Assembly (NCBI GenBank): GCA_963922205.1
Contig: CAWUHX010000009.1
Location: 1,674,001 to 1,738,000, forward strand
Direction: 5' to 3'
Length of the DNA stretch: 64,000 nucleotides
From: Romanomermis culicivorax
Lineage: Eukaryota > Nematoda > Enoplea > Mermithida > Mermithidae
The notes under the pieces were generated by a model. The model was not told the DNA's origin. It saw nothing but the letters and a program-made list of their open reading frames with translations, and did not search any database. This document shows positions 33,094 through 46,600 of this stretch, piece after piece. Every line of letters starts with the position of its first letter. The first letter of the stretch is position 1. The translations under genes and the position numbers were made by a program.

Positions 33094-36000
33094 TCAGTGT
33101 TCTCAAAAGGATTTGGGCCGACAGTGCTTTCTTACTTTTCTTATTTATTTCCTTTTTTATCATGTAATCTTTATTTTTGCAGAAGTGTCCCCAACTTTTC
33201 TGATTCGTTGCTCAAGAAAATTAACCCACATGAATTATTTCGTACGTCGCAGTTTGAGTTGACATAAGATAGCACTTTTGATTACGACTTTATATACTTT
33301 TTAAAAGATAGAACTAATTGGGTTCCGGTTTTGACCGTTGACCGATTCTTAATTCAATTTCAAGGAAAAATCATCACACGTTACTCCTGGAACGAAATAT
33401 CTTGTAGTGGATTTGGTAGCTTATTGCGACCTGAATAAGGCTTGACTAACCATGCTCTTCAAGTTGAACATTAACGCTTGAACTCTAAAACATGATTAAT
33501 AATGATAAAGTCGCCTATACGAGGGATGATTAGAGGGTTCAAAGATTGGCTCTTTGATATGAAATATTTTTAAAAGCAAAAACTAAACAGTAAGCATTTG
33601 CAATGACGAGGCCATTTTGTTGTACACACCAAAAACGAAGTAGAAATAACGTTTCAATCGCTGATGCCTTCATTCATCCAGTTCTTCAGAATGTTGAAGC
33701 ATGACTTTAAAACCGTCAGCGAAATGAACAAACTCATCTGATCGTGAGTGGTCTGACAAAATTTGACGATGTGCGATTCAAATTAACTTTCAGCTGTTGA
33801 AGTTTATATATTTGACTTGATTTTATTTAATTATTAATTTGATGGAACATATGTAATATATTGAATGTAATAGCTCAATTAGATCATTATGATACAATTT
33901 CTGAGAGATTCGACCTTGTGCTCCATTGACCTATAATAAGTTGAAAATTGATAATATCTGAAAATCAGATATTTTGAGTAGTTCTACACGCTGAGTATCG
34001 TGTCTGTATCCAATCCGCATAAAAGTCAAAATCCGCATAGCTACGGTATCCCGAAGTTTGGAATTAGCATATTTTCTGGTGTTTTTCGGCCTGTGTAGGT
34101 GTTTCAAAATATTACAGCTCAAAAATGATATGACCGCGTAGCCAAATTTTTCACTTTTTAGGCCACTTCAAGGTGTCAAAAAGGAGTCGAAATAAACTGA
34201 TGAACTTGGAGCTTTTTTTGGTAACCCCATAAGATGCTGCAGAACTTTTTATTGATTTCTGTAGAAATTAATGTCCAACATATTGTGTTAAAATCTCGGA
34301 CCTTTTTAACAATTTTACCCCCACCGTTTTTTTTTTGTTTTTCACGATTTTCCTGTGTAGGAAAGGACAGAAACTTAGGAAAATTTACGTAGCAACCGGA
34401 ATCGAAGTCAGAATCTGGTGTTTCAAAGGCAAGTGTCATATCCACTCGACCAAGCAGGCACAACTAAACAAGACTGAAAATAATCATTTGACCTACCCTT
34501 GATACTATTTAAACTAACAACTTCATTTGGAAGAGCCTCAACAGCGCTGCGCCCTTCGGGTTCAGATGCTGTACGCTAAGCCTAAGCCTGAGAAAAATTT
34601 TAAAGGAAAAACAAATGCCTTCTCACTAATCACAGAAATCGATGAAAATCGAAATTATTAAAATAACTCAGTAATGCCATGGGAAAAAGCAATGATGAAC
34701 TGAATGAAAGCAAAAAATGTTTACAATTACTCTCAGTGTACACAAAGAACAGGAAAAGCGTGAAAACAAAAAAAAACGATGGGGGTAAAATTGTTAAAAA
34801 GACCCAAAATCTCAATCAGATTTGCGTACCGTTTTGGGGATTGTAGGTATCTGCATTTACTGCAAGTTGACACAAAAATGCTGATTGATAAATAACTATG
34901 CCATCAACGAGATGTAGGAAATATTGAAAACGTTCAGATTGGACGAATAAAAAGAAAAGATGTGGACCGAATTACTGGCACAATTATTCGCAATGGCTGT
35001 GTAACAAGGTGTCCCGAAACAGATGCAACAAAAATTGCTCCCTACAGTAATTTAATGTGAAAAAACGAGGCTGCGAGTTAATGTTACAACATAAATGTCG
35101 GCTGTCTGAGTCCGGTTTGTGTTATAAGCTGTGAGAAAGTACTCTTTAGTGAAGGAGTAGATGAAAATAAACCGAATAATAGTCGATTCTTTGCCGTTTT
35201 CCTGTGAATGGATTTCAAACAATCTTCTGAAATTTAATAAAATTCTCAAATCCATAAAAAGTTAGGAGGGATTCGAGCCACATTTTTTCTCCTCATGTGT
35301 CAGGTAAAGACGAATCCTGTATTCTCAGAACTTTATTGGCTTATCTTTACTTATAGATTCCAAAACATATTTAGATGACAGAGCAGTGTGCGCAAATCTC
35401 TGCAGTTCCCAACACGGTACACAAATCGGACTGAAATTGTGCCGCAATATGTTAGACATTAGCGAGTACAAAATTAAAACAAAGAATTCCGCGGCACCCT
35501 AAGGGAAAGTACGTGCCCGGAAAGAGCACCAAATGACTTTTTTGACTTTTTTCTACATCTTTTTTGACTTTTTAACATGGCCGTCGAAGATGTAGAGTAC
35601 GATATTAGAAAAATTCTTTTGTACCAAATTATATGCTTCCCGCACATAATGAATGTTTCACTGTAGAATTATGTCGTTTCTACCATTTAATATTTTGAAT
35701 CACGTGTACGTAACACAAAATGCTAAAAAAATGGGAAATTCCAAAGTTTAGGAAACTGCAACCCCGCGAATTTTGTCCTTCATGCAAAATAAATTCCGGA
35801 ACGATACTCAGCATGTTATATTATACAATGTATCTTATTTTTGCATAGGATTAATTTTTGGCTCATCATAGTCAAGGTCGAATTTCTCAGAAATTTCGTT
35901 AGGCATGAAACACTCTCGGAGTCATCATGGATGCCCCTGTGGTGAAAATTGGTAAAAATCTGTTCCCAGCCTAGGAGCACCTTCTATGCTCTCCAAAATC

Positions 36001-37106
36001 AGTCGTAATGCACTGTAATTCTTGAGATAAAAGTAGAAAAGTTCAGAATACTGGTACAGCAGTTTCTTGGCAATGTCTGCTACAGTTCGAAAACTGTGAT
36101 AGCATTGTGCCAAAACTCGCAAATCCTACTCATTTGTTTCTATCCTCGTCGAACAAATTTCTTTCTGGGCTGCCAACAAAAGCTGCAACATTTCTGATAT
36201 TGCGAATATAAGGCAAAGGTTTTTAAATTGAATAGAAACTGAAATATCTTGAAAGTCTCAAGCTTCATTGCGTATCCACTTGGGAGTTGGGAGCATTTAA
36301 AATTTGTGCTGCGATGAGAGCAAAATTTCAGTTTGTTATTTGCTTCAAAAATGTTTACTCAAATCTCGGCCATATAAAAATTTTAAACCTGCTGTCGCGA
36401 AACTTTGCAACAAAACGAGCTCAGGTGAAAGGGCTAGATATGCTAAAGTTTCACGATTTTTTATCAATTCAAAGAGGCCAGGTGAAGGCAAACCTCTCAT
36501 GGTTTCATGTCATTAATGCCGGGATATACGTGGCCAACGAGAAATTATGCTTGGTCAGGTTGCTACGGGCTTTTGAATGCGCTGCAGAATGTGTAATTCC
36601 AATATTTCAATTATTCATTGATTGTAAAAGACTACCGTTGACAGCTCATTCCAATCTTACGAGATCCTGTAGAGGCAGTCTCTTTTCCATTTCTTGCTCT
36701 TTCGCCTACTGTATGAACACCATAGACTTCGACTGTCAAAGTTCCATAAATTATGCAGGATCGCCTTTCCTCCGGCTAAACCGCCTTGAAAATATATATC
36801 TTTCATAATTTGATAAGAAGAAAATGTGGCATCATTGAAGGCCGGTCTGCTTTTCTCCTAAAAGTTAGAGGAAAGCTTTTCGCTCCACTTATAGCTACAG
36901 TAAAAGGTACATATGTTTCCGACGCCTGAACATTCAATTGGGATAGTCTGTAGTTTAGAGTCTAATTTGTGTCCTTGCTCATCGTATGGAAAATTGTCCA
37001 TTTTCCGATGCGCAGGCCCATAATTGGTCGAAGTGTATAAGTCAAAAATGTATGCTAATTAGCTTTTGGATCCACCCGCTCCTTTTGTCTATATTTCTTC
37101 TTTCAG
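33094..37106. other. No recognisable gene; repeat fragments
   Basis: Includes the dispersed repeat at 34494-34640. A plus-strand open frame of 173 codons (36287-36808, alternative start codon) has no signal, domain or splice context I can recognise and is left uncalled. The 3' end of this stretch (37080-37106) is a polypyrimidine tract leading to the splice acceptor of the first visible RIM-BP exon. Confidence 0.5.
34494..34640 (+). repeat. Dispersed repeat, inverse partner at 41838-41985
   Basis: CCCTTGATACTATTT, AACTTCATTTGGAAGAGCC, CAGCGCTGCGCCCTTCGG, AAGCCTAAGCCT and AATCACAGAAATC appear here in order, and in inverse complement at 41838-41985 with roughly 90% identity. Both copies include a short TTAGGC-type tract. 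Class unknown. Confidence 0.75.
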
Positions 37107-37668
37107 GAGCTACTCTTCAACGAAAAATCGTGGAGTTTTCTCGATAATAGTAGTGCTCATAATAATATATACGACCACGATCGCCACCAAAATATCTTAT
37201 TGGACGCTAACCACAATAGAATAATACGTATTAGTAGTAATTTAAAACCTCATTTGCATATCGTATCGCAACTTCCTTATTCCTATGATCGTCGACGAAT
37301 CCAAATCCAAGGTAGCACAAGCGGCGAATTACCCAGTTATAAATCTGATAAAATCGTCTTGTCGCCGGCTCCCTCGAGCACAAATAATAATAATTATTCG
37401 CCGGCGGCAAGTTTTGTAGGATCGAAAGCGGCGAATTTTTTTCCCCCACAAAAATCGCCAATATCAGGGAAAAATTTCGGCGTTTCAATTTCATATTCTC
37501 CTGCTTCTTTTTCGAAGTTGGATCGGAAAATACAAACCAGTCCGTCGACGAAATTAAGCGTACAAGGAGCAAGAGGAGCGGCGCAAGGGTCGTTCCTGCA
37601 CGGCAACAACCCTAGTCACCAAGGGTACGTGAGGACGGAGGTGGAAGATTTAACGCACCAAGGGGCGG
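37107..37668 (+). CDS. RIMBP: RIM-BP exon A: low-complexity region before SH3-I
   Basis: Acceptor TTTCTTCTTTCAG before 37107; donor GGTAAGG at 37669. It encodes 187 residues in phase 0 and leaves one base (phase 1). The composition is disordered, rich in Ser, Pro, Asn and Gln (SSTNNNNYSPAASFV, FFPPQKSPISGKNF). It joins in frame to the SH3-I exon. Assignment to RIM-BP rests on frame and order, because disordered sequence gives no homology by eye. A different upstream exon joining to SH3-I cannot be excluded. Confidence 0.7.
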
Positions 37669-40600
37669 GTAAGGAAAATTTTTGATTAAAAAAGTATATT
37701 ATTGGACTAAAACGAAAAGTGTTCATTTATTTTCAAATGAGCCACGAGAAGCAAAATATTTCGTAGAAAACGATGAGCACACAATAAGCCTGCGTCGTAG
37801 GCCGGAATTTTTTTTCTCGATTTGTTCGTATAATTACTGCAGTCAACAGTGTCCGTACGCACTGTTTGTTTATTATTTGCGTGAACATCTTTCTCTCCGT
37901 CAAGGTTCTTCAGGAACGAGATCAAATAGATGATCTGAATCAACAACTTTCAACAATTTTTTCAAATTTCTATTCATATTCAAATTCAAAACAATTATTT
38001 GGCAACAAAAATCAGATTCAAAATTAATGGACTATAAAATGTCTTTTGGTTATTTTTTCCTTTGGAGTTCTCATATTTTTTAATGTGAAAATGAAATTTG
38101 GTATATCCTTTGAATCAGCATTACTTCCGGAAGTAGAGATATTTCTAAATGTGGTTTTGTTTATATGAATCAGTTATCAATTTTAGAAGAATTTTCTTCT
38201 AGTCTTATCATAGCCCTGACCTTACGAAATTTTAGAGCAGAGGGACATCTTCCGCAGTAAAACCATCAGAAACGTAGCTTTTAGCTGAAAAACATGATCC
38301 GTTTCCAAACGAATTACTGTCCGGTAGAAACAGATTGGGTGATATTCCAGTGCAAAATTTAAAGGAAAATCAGGAATATTATCTGTGTCTTGCACACCCT
38401 GTTGTGTTCTGAGCATAATTATATTCGCGCACGAACCATATTCTATTACAGAGGTACTCCAAACATTACTCGTTTTTCATTGGAACACACAGTATAAAAA
38501 TAACTAATCGTGGCCGATGTGAATTCCATTGATCTCACAAAATGAAGTTTTTCCGCGAAAATCTAATTTAGTATAATTGGATGATACATTATATTGAGGG
38601 TTAAATATTTTAACGCGAGAACGCAGGACCGTTCTTAGGGGGGCGAACTGGGCAATCGTCTAGCGCCGCTAAAAATCTTCTAGTGTGTTCTTGAAAAATG
38701 TATTTTTTTATAAGCCGTCAATAAAATTTTCTGTTTTTGTATGCAAACAGTACAAAATTCCGACAAACACAATTTTGGTGCCAGTTTCTTAAATTCATTT
38801 TCTCTTAGCAGAGTGTCCAACAGCCTGGAAAAACTGTAAAAATCAGCGAATTTTGATTTGGATTGTATTTATCTTTATTGCAAGATAACCCCGAATTATT
38901 TCATGACAAACCAAATTTGCATTTTAAAAGTCCAAAACCTCAAAATGTTTACTGCGCTTCGCACCAGTTTTAAGCATTAGTATCATTATTTATCTGGCTT
39001 TGGCTAAAGTTTACTACATAAGAAGTCAAGGATCATTACTCAATCAACATCGTTTAGTGCAGCTGTAGTTCTATTTCGTCTCTAATTAATATTGAACGTT
39101 TTTTTGGAGAGTAATTGGGATTTTAACTTTTCTGCTGATATTATTATGTTTGCCAACTTGATGATTGTTAAAACTTTATCGTCAAGGAATATTAATAAAC
39201 ATTTTTGAAGCTTAGTAAAAGTTACAATTTCATGATACTGAGACCTACTAATGCAATGAGATTTTGTTCTGATCGAAGAACAGCTAAAGTATAATACTCC
39301 TATGATAGATGCTTTATATGACAACTTCTTTGTACGTGACGAAATTGAAACGAATTTCAGAAAATTCTGTTTTCCTTGGTTTTGAAAATTTTCTATGTTA
39401 GGTACATACAGTGCATTGAAAAAAGGATTTGAGAATAAGAATAAAATATTATAATTATAACTGCATTACAAAATGGAACAAAGGAAATTAGAAAAATAAA
39501 TCAAAAAGCCAATAGTGGGCGGTATATAGATAAATCATGCAAATACTGTACATTTCATATCAGAATTTCATATTTAGCTGTGCATGGTCAAAAGGGCTAG
39601 TAAATTTATATTCGTCCGAAATAATTTTTTTTGCTAAAGCTTTAAATGCCTGATTATTACTGACAAAAACTATGGGAGGTTTTGTTTCAAATGTTGACTG
39701 TTCTGCTTATGGAAGAGAATTTTTGGGTATCACTTTTAGTTTCGAGTTGTTTCCTGATCTGTTGGTCTACTGCACGATGGCGTAGAAGTCTTCCAACTTC
39801 AAAACAGTTTTTCAAAAATTTTAAAAAGATATTTTATATAACATGAAATTATGATTTAGGAATCTCTTTTTTCAAAAGTATCTAGTTTCAGAATAGCATT
39901 CTCTCTCGGGATAACAAGAATCTAGTGAATTTATGACCCTCTTTGAGAAATATTTTTCTATTTTGTCAACCGTTAGGTAATGACAGATTTAGTCGAAATT
40001 CTGATGGCTATTTGACCACTAGATTCCGATTACACTATGTTTTATAGTCTGTTTTTTTCTCAAATGCTTGAACCGAAAAAAGATGAAATGAAGTATACAT
40101 GCTTGTTCAATTACCGCGCATGCGCACACTATGCTGTATTACGGGAAAAATGCGGCAATTAAAATTTGTCGGGATAGAAGGCTATTTGTTAGGAAAAAAG
40201 TTGGAAATGAGAAGAAAGGCGCTATGCCGTTAGGACGCAAGACATTAGGACGCAGACATTAGGACGCAGACATTAGAACGCAGGGACATTAGGACGCAGG
40301 ACATTGGGACGCAATACATTAGGACGCAAAGACATTAGGGCGCAGGACATTAGGACGCAAGGACATTAGGACGCAGGACATTAGGACGCAAGGACATTAG
40401 GACGCAAAGGCACTAGGACGCAGCACTTTTAACATCCGAGGACGTTAAAACATATAATCGTGTCACAAAATAATCGAATTTATTGCTGCATGGAAATTTT
40501 TCCCAGCATTAATTTTATTATATGAAAGATATGTGTTAATAATGTACTATTTCGTGTTCATGATTTCATTTTTTCTAATGCGAGAAAGTGACACTCAAGA

Positions 40601-43600
40601 AAAATCGAGCCCTTGTCTTTTCGAGATCCAGTGACACACTTGATCCATTTGCATGTCCAAATGCTAACATGAGAGAAACAAATATTAATGATATTTTACA
40701 ATTCTAGCACTTTCTGTTATTTTTTGGCTCCCACCAAAATTTTATGGTTCCCTATTATTTTGCAAAACAAACTGCTCGTAAGACTTTTTCTATAAGACTT
40801 CAGGATGTGGCGTTTTGGGACTTTTCCAATATCGTACTTGTGGCTTAAATAAATAGATATTCTATCGTTGTACCATGTCTGAACTGACACTGCTTTTCAA
40901 ACTCATTCGAAAACAGAAAAAGTTGCAATGTGGGAGGCATTCAAGACTCTTCAGTTTCTTTTTACCCACTTCTAAGTGAGCCTCCAGAACAGTGAATAAT
41001 ACCCTTCAGATTGACTTTCACAAATTCTGGGGTAAATTTATGCGTCCTAATGTCCTTGCGTCCTAATGTCCTGCGTCCTAATGTCTTTGCGAGTTCAGTT
41101 TAGAGTTTAGACACAGGTTTCCGCCGCTGGTTAATCGATTCCTAACATACAGTCAACAACGATATTATTTCGACACGAAATTATGCATACGTACATACTT
41201 TTAGCATTTTCTCGTTACAAGCATTTGAAAAAAACAGACTATAGATACACTACTCAAAATGCTTATACAATAAGTATCAATGGTTCTAACTTGTACACAA
41301 AAACTGTATAAGCTTTTTTGAGCATAAACATGTTTTATAGAAATCTTTACCATTCGAGAAAAAGTTTGGGAGCTTTACTGTCTATACCGTTATGGAATGT
41401 GCTTCCGATCGCACAAATTCTACAATTGTGTAATGCACCTGTTTTTTCCGTTGTCCCCTTACCCCGACCATCCCGTTACCCCGACTGTCCCTTTATCCCG
41501 ACCATCCCTTTATCCCGACCATCCCGTTACCCCGACTGATGCATTAAATTTCCGATATTCCGATCAATGCAAAATTTCATGAAAGGCTCCTCTTTTATAA
41601 TAATCCCGTTACCTCGAGTGTTGTTTTTTGCAAGTCTGTATTTACGTTGTAATTTGGAACTTACAGATTTACATTCTTTAGTGCAAAACAAAATTAATGA
41701 ATTGATTATGAAAAATGATATTACAGGTACTACAACGTTTCTGATTCATTTATTTTTTATTTAATTCAGACCAAATCAAAAAAATAAATACGGCCTTCAG
41801 CCTAATTACTGTATATGAGTTGTTTGTTAATTTTGAGCATGGATTTCTGTGACTAGTGAGTAGGCATTTATTTTTCCTTTAAAATTTTTCTTAGGCTTAG
41901 GCTTAGGGTACAGCAGCTGCGTCCGAAGGGCGCAGCGCTGTTGAGGCTCTTCCAAATGAAGTTGTTAGTTAAAATAGTATCAAGGGAGTCGGGGTAACGG
42001 TGGTCGAGGTAAAGGGACGGTCGGGATAAAGGGACGGTTGGGATGAAGGGATTTTTTGTATTTCACTTTTAACATTAGTCGGGGTAACGGGATGGTCTGG
42101 GTAACGGGATGGTCGGGGTAAAGGGATGGTCGGGATAAAGGGATGGTCGGGGTATCGACACACAATCGTTTTTCCACTCTGCTCTTCTTTGTACCAAGAG
42201 TGGCAAACGACAGCCACCCTCGACACAAAGAAGCCATCAAACATGTGGCTGCTAAATTTAGATGGTGAAATACTGACGAAAATTTATCTTCGGAAAAAAT
42301 ATTGGGCTCACGCATCGCAGAATCTTAGAAAATGTTATTTTAAAATCAATTTCGTAGAAATTTTGATCATGTCTGCTTTATAATATTATACATGTTTACA
42401 GCTGGGCAATGAAAATAGTTTTTCCTGGTCAAAGAATCTCTTTTTTTTATGGCGGTTGTCTGATTTCTGAATTTTACTTGCTTTTTTATGTCCAAATGGT
42501 CTGATTCGATTTCTGTTTTTTCAACCATATTTATCAAAAATGGTTGATTTCTGGTTGACGTTTTTGGTTTTCTAGTTCGTTGGCGGCGGTTGAAAATATC
42601 AGCACACTGCCCAGGTTGTACGGTACACACTTTCCATCATATTATGTAGCAATTTGAATTCTGCTCCGAAAAAAAACCTGGAAAATTCTGGAAAAAAGAC
42701 CTGCGAGACCTTGAAATTTCGTTTGGAAAAACCGATGTACTCTTTATCCTGGGTGTTTTATTAAGGTATTATATTATTAAGACGTTTCATGACGGATAAG
42801 GTATATGGAATGAGCATTCAAAGAGTTGGAAAACCTTTTGTGGTCATTCAACCGGTTCATAAAAGTGAATAAAATCATGTAATAATGGAATCATGCGTCG
42901 TTTTTAGATATTCTAAAGTACGTAAAGTAGTGCACTATCTATTATCTAAAAAAGACGCGGTGTATACTAATTATTGAAAAAAGTGAGGGCTGCTAAATCT
43001 GAGTTCGCCCAGTGCCGCTAAAACCTTAAGAACGGACCTGCGAGAATGTAACTACTGATCTGCTGAATTTTGATACTGAATGCTTATGAACCGATCTGCT
43101 AATTCAAGTTTTCAAAAATTCTATAAACTTGAAAAAACAGAACTGACTTTGGAAATTAGAAATTTAGCAAAAAAATCTTGACCAGTGAGTGATCTTCGGA
43201 TCAATATCACGGATATCAACCCGCTTCTTGTCGGACTCAGTGATGAAAAGTTTTTTCTATTGCTATCAAGTTGATTTGTTGTAAAAGCTCTCAGAAGTCA
43301 TGAAAACTTACTTAGTAATCCTTAAATGGGGAAGTGCGCAATGGAGATGAATGCTTCGGCATAGGAAGATCACAAAAGCTCTTACAATGATCTGTCAAAT
43401 GTATGCATTGTGACAGTATATAGGTACTACTTCGGTTGCTGTCATCAGTTACACATGAAAATGTTATTATTGAACACATCCATGAAAATTCACGTGCTTT
43501 CTGTTCCTTGTGATTTTAATTTTATGAAAATCATCCCATTTCATTGCATAAGAAGATTGCAAGCTAAGTTAGTTTCTTTCCAAGAAATGTGGTATTTTGA

Positions 43601-46600
43601 AATGATTTTGCTCCTTTTTCGAAGTTTTTTTCATTAACGTGCAAAATTTTTGTTTCCAGTAAAACAACAACCGCTTTCACAAAAGAAAATTTCTTCCAAA
43701 TCGGAATTGAGCCATTGGGTGGCCACGAGACCCGGTTGTCGGCTCGCCCGCGCCAAATATAATTACAAACCGCTGCGGGATTCGCCCAACGACAACCCAG
43801 AATTGGAGTTATGCCTGCAGCCTGGCGACTATGTCATCCTTTTCGGAGAAATGGACGAAGATTATTTTTACCACGGGGAACTTTATAACGGACAGCAGGG
43901 TTTAGTGCCTTCCAATTATATTGAAATCGTTCCAGGTATCCAAAATTTTGATTCATTGTGTAGTATCCTTAAAGTTAAGTATCACATGTATCGAGTGGGT
44001 GCCTTCAACTTCCCTCTAAGCATTGCTCTCGTGGAAAACTTAGTCTCCCTGCATATCATCATGCATTGACCACTTTTCACCTGATAGAAAAATTCAAATT
44101 CAAGTTTCCTTTGTTTTTAAGAAATTCTTGATTTGAGTGCATTGATGCTGTGATTTACATGCAATGCTGCATGGATATGTGAAAACCGGAGCACAGTTGA
44201 AGGACTTGATTGTGCGAACTTTACTGTAGTCATAAGGAATCATGAATCAAGTCAAGAGGCTTCCTTACAATGTCTGAAAACTGATAATCGGGAATAATGA
44301 AATTCAGGCCAGCAATACGGCGGGTGAGTTTCGGATACTTTCTGCCCCCTGGATGTCACACTGTCAACCAAAAGTGGCATTTTTACTCAGCAAATTTGTT
44401 TTTCGCAAATTTCTCGATCAATTGTCCCAAAACGTTTTGACAGCACAAGAAATGTCATATATTCGTAAAATATACGTAAAAGAAGTTGAAATGCTTAGGC
44501 ATTCCGATTGGACAGGTAGTTTCCAATATTTCTATCATTTCTATAGCAGGAAACTCGAGCAAAAAGTCAGAATCTATCACTGATGCCCGACACATACGCA
44601 CTCGTGGTGGAGCTTAGGAATCCTTAGCGACAAGTGCTGAGTATGTCAGCAGAGTCCAAATTTCTTTATTTACCTCAAGCGTGATCTTTTTTCAATAGAG
44701 AATTACTGTTGATTTGGGTTTTCTGAATTTGCAGTGGAAACTGGAATTTTTTGCTTTTGATATTGAGGGAAGCAAAGAAGAAAATCGCTAGAACCCCAAT
44801 AAATTTATATTTAATGGTAAATTTCAAACCGACAAGATTCTTAGGTCTAGGTCCACAATCCACTTCAAGTGTGGGTATTTATTTTTTATGTTTAAATTGG
44901 ACAAGGTGGCTTTATTTTTGCATCAATTCGGCAATTTTTAAGGTAGAGCCACGAAATTTCCGATTACTAAGCTTTATTAATCTGAGTTTTCATTCATAAA
45001 ATTTGGTGATACATTGCTGGATGGGTAGACGAATGTAAATCTTCTGTAAAATGTTGTTTGTCTACTCGATAGGAATTTCCTGCAGAATTAGCTGCAGTTC
45101 CTTTTTCTTTTCATGTCATAAACTGATTCACTGCCAAAAAGATGTGACCTTCAAGAATGTTATTGGAAACCTGTTGATCATAGCAGAATTTAGTCCAACA
45201 TTTTGTCCCAACGAGGATAACATGGTAGTTATACGGCACCTAAAGAGGGTGCACAGAAATTATCCACCTTATAAGTATTGAGCCAACAAAGGCAGCATAT
45301 ACTGTGTGGGGCGATACAAGAAGCTTAGAGAGTGTAGGTAAGTGTGAAATTCTAACATTCCTGGTGATACATGAGGCATAGGAATTATGGTTGTGGCTTT
45401 AATGTTTGAAACTCCACATCACTGTAGAAAATATGATACAGAATTTAACATGTGCAGATCTTATAAGCATACCATAAAATATATAAATGGTTGAATATGG
45501 TATGGATATAGGACCCCGCCTTGACAATCCTCCATCCCCTGTCTATAACAGGGCATCATTGATACTTATATGACTGAATTTAAATATACACAACCAATGA
45601 AAGTCATAGTCTTCCCAGTAATAAAATGAATAAAGATAACATTTTTTAAAATACAATTGTAGTATATAGTTGGTGCAGTTCGCAGAAATCACCAAATGCT
45701 TCTAGAAACATAAGGATGCAAATGCGCAAACTTTAGTTTTACCATGTCTTCCTCTTCTTTTCTGCTGCATTCCAGAGATACTGTCACTAAATCAGTGTAA
45801 TCATTTAATTTCCTTTGGCAACCTTTTCATGAGGTCCCAGGTTATGCTTATGGTTTCATATGTTTTGTATCTTTTCTAGCATGTAAAAATAAAACAAACT
45901 AGAAAAGCCTCACTTGTCTGACTATATTGTATGTCAGTTTTCTGACTGTACAGTAAAAACCATTGATTTTTCCTGCCTGTGAGACAAAATATAGTCGTAA
46001 TTTTAATCCTTAGATATTTCACATACTTTTACAGTTTTTGAGCTGGATTTTTTTTAATGAATCTAATATTTTGGTAGTCCACAGAGGTCTGAGAGTGCCC
46101 ACTTCCAGTAGTGAGCCTTCAAAGGTCTAAAATTTGGAAGATTCATTTACGTACATTACATGTTGACTCTAATAGAGACATTGATAGTCATAGTTTTCAT
46201 TTTTCTACATTCTGAACGTCTCTAAAAAACACGCTTACAATGCAAAAAGCAAAAAACATGCATACAATTGCTCTTTTTGACTAAAAAGTTTGCATGACTT
46301 TTATTGTCTATTGCGTGACAGTGTAGTAGTCACACTTTGATACAGTATGAACCCGTTAAAACAATAGTCCGTGATTTACAGACTCCTTATCATTGTAGCA
46401 TGGTAATTAGACAATTTTTGACCCGGCTGATCAGTTTTGATGGGTCCTATGCATATGCATATAATAAAGAAAGAGGACTGAATGGTCATGCTCTCCGTAT
46501 TTGCACCCTACCAATAGAGGACCGTTTTTGTAAGTAATAGCAAAGGGGTTTAATTCGAATAAGTAAAACAGTAAAATTTGAAATTTTGAACTGTTAAAAA

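Larger units (their letters stand above)
38624..43040. mobile_element. hAT-like element, 4.4 kb, in the intron between RIM-BP exons A and B
   Basis: Ends CAGGACCGTTCTTAGG (38624) and CTTAAGAACGGACCTG (43040) form inverted repeats of the hAT type. The flanks CGAGAACG (38616-38623) and CGAGAATG (43041-43048) match at seven of eight bases, fitting an 8 bp target duplication. GGCGAACTGGGC near the left end has its inverse GTTCGCCCAG near the right. No hAT transposase is recognisable. A MITE with a nested array-ended element (40043-41243) and a second array-ended element (41454-42160) have been added inside. Confidence 0.7.

Noticed and set aside
36287..36808. 173-codon plus-strand open frame as a gene
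   Set aside because: It begins with a non-ATG codon, shows no domain, signal or splice context, and its composition follows the surrounding AT-rich DNA.
40228..40427. CRISPR-like array appearance of the 16-17 bp repeats
   Set aside because: There are no spacers of constant length and no cas genes; the units are contiguous and degenerate, each array has an inverted partner, and the genome is animal.
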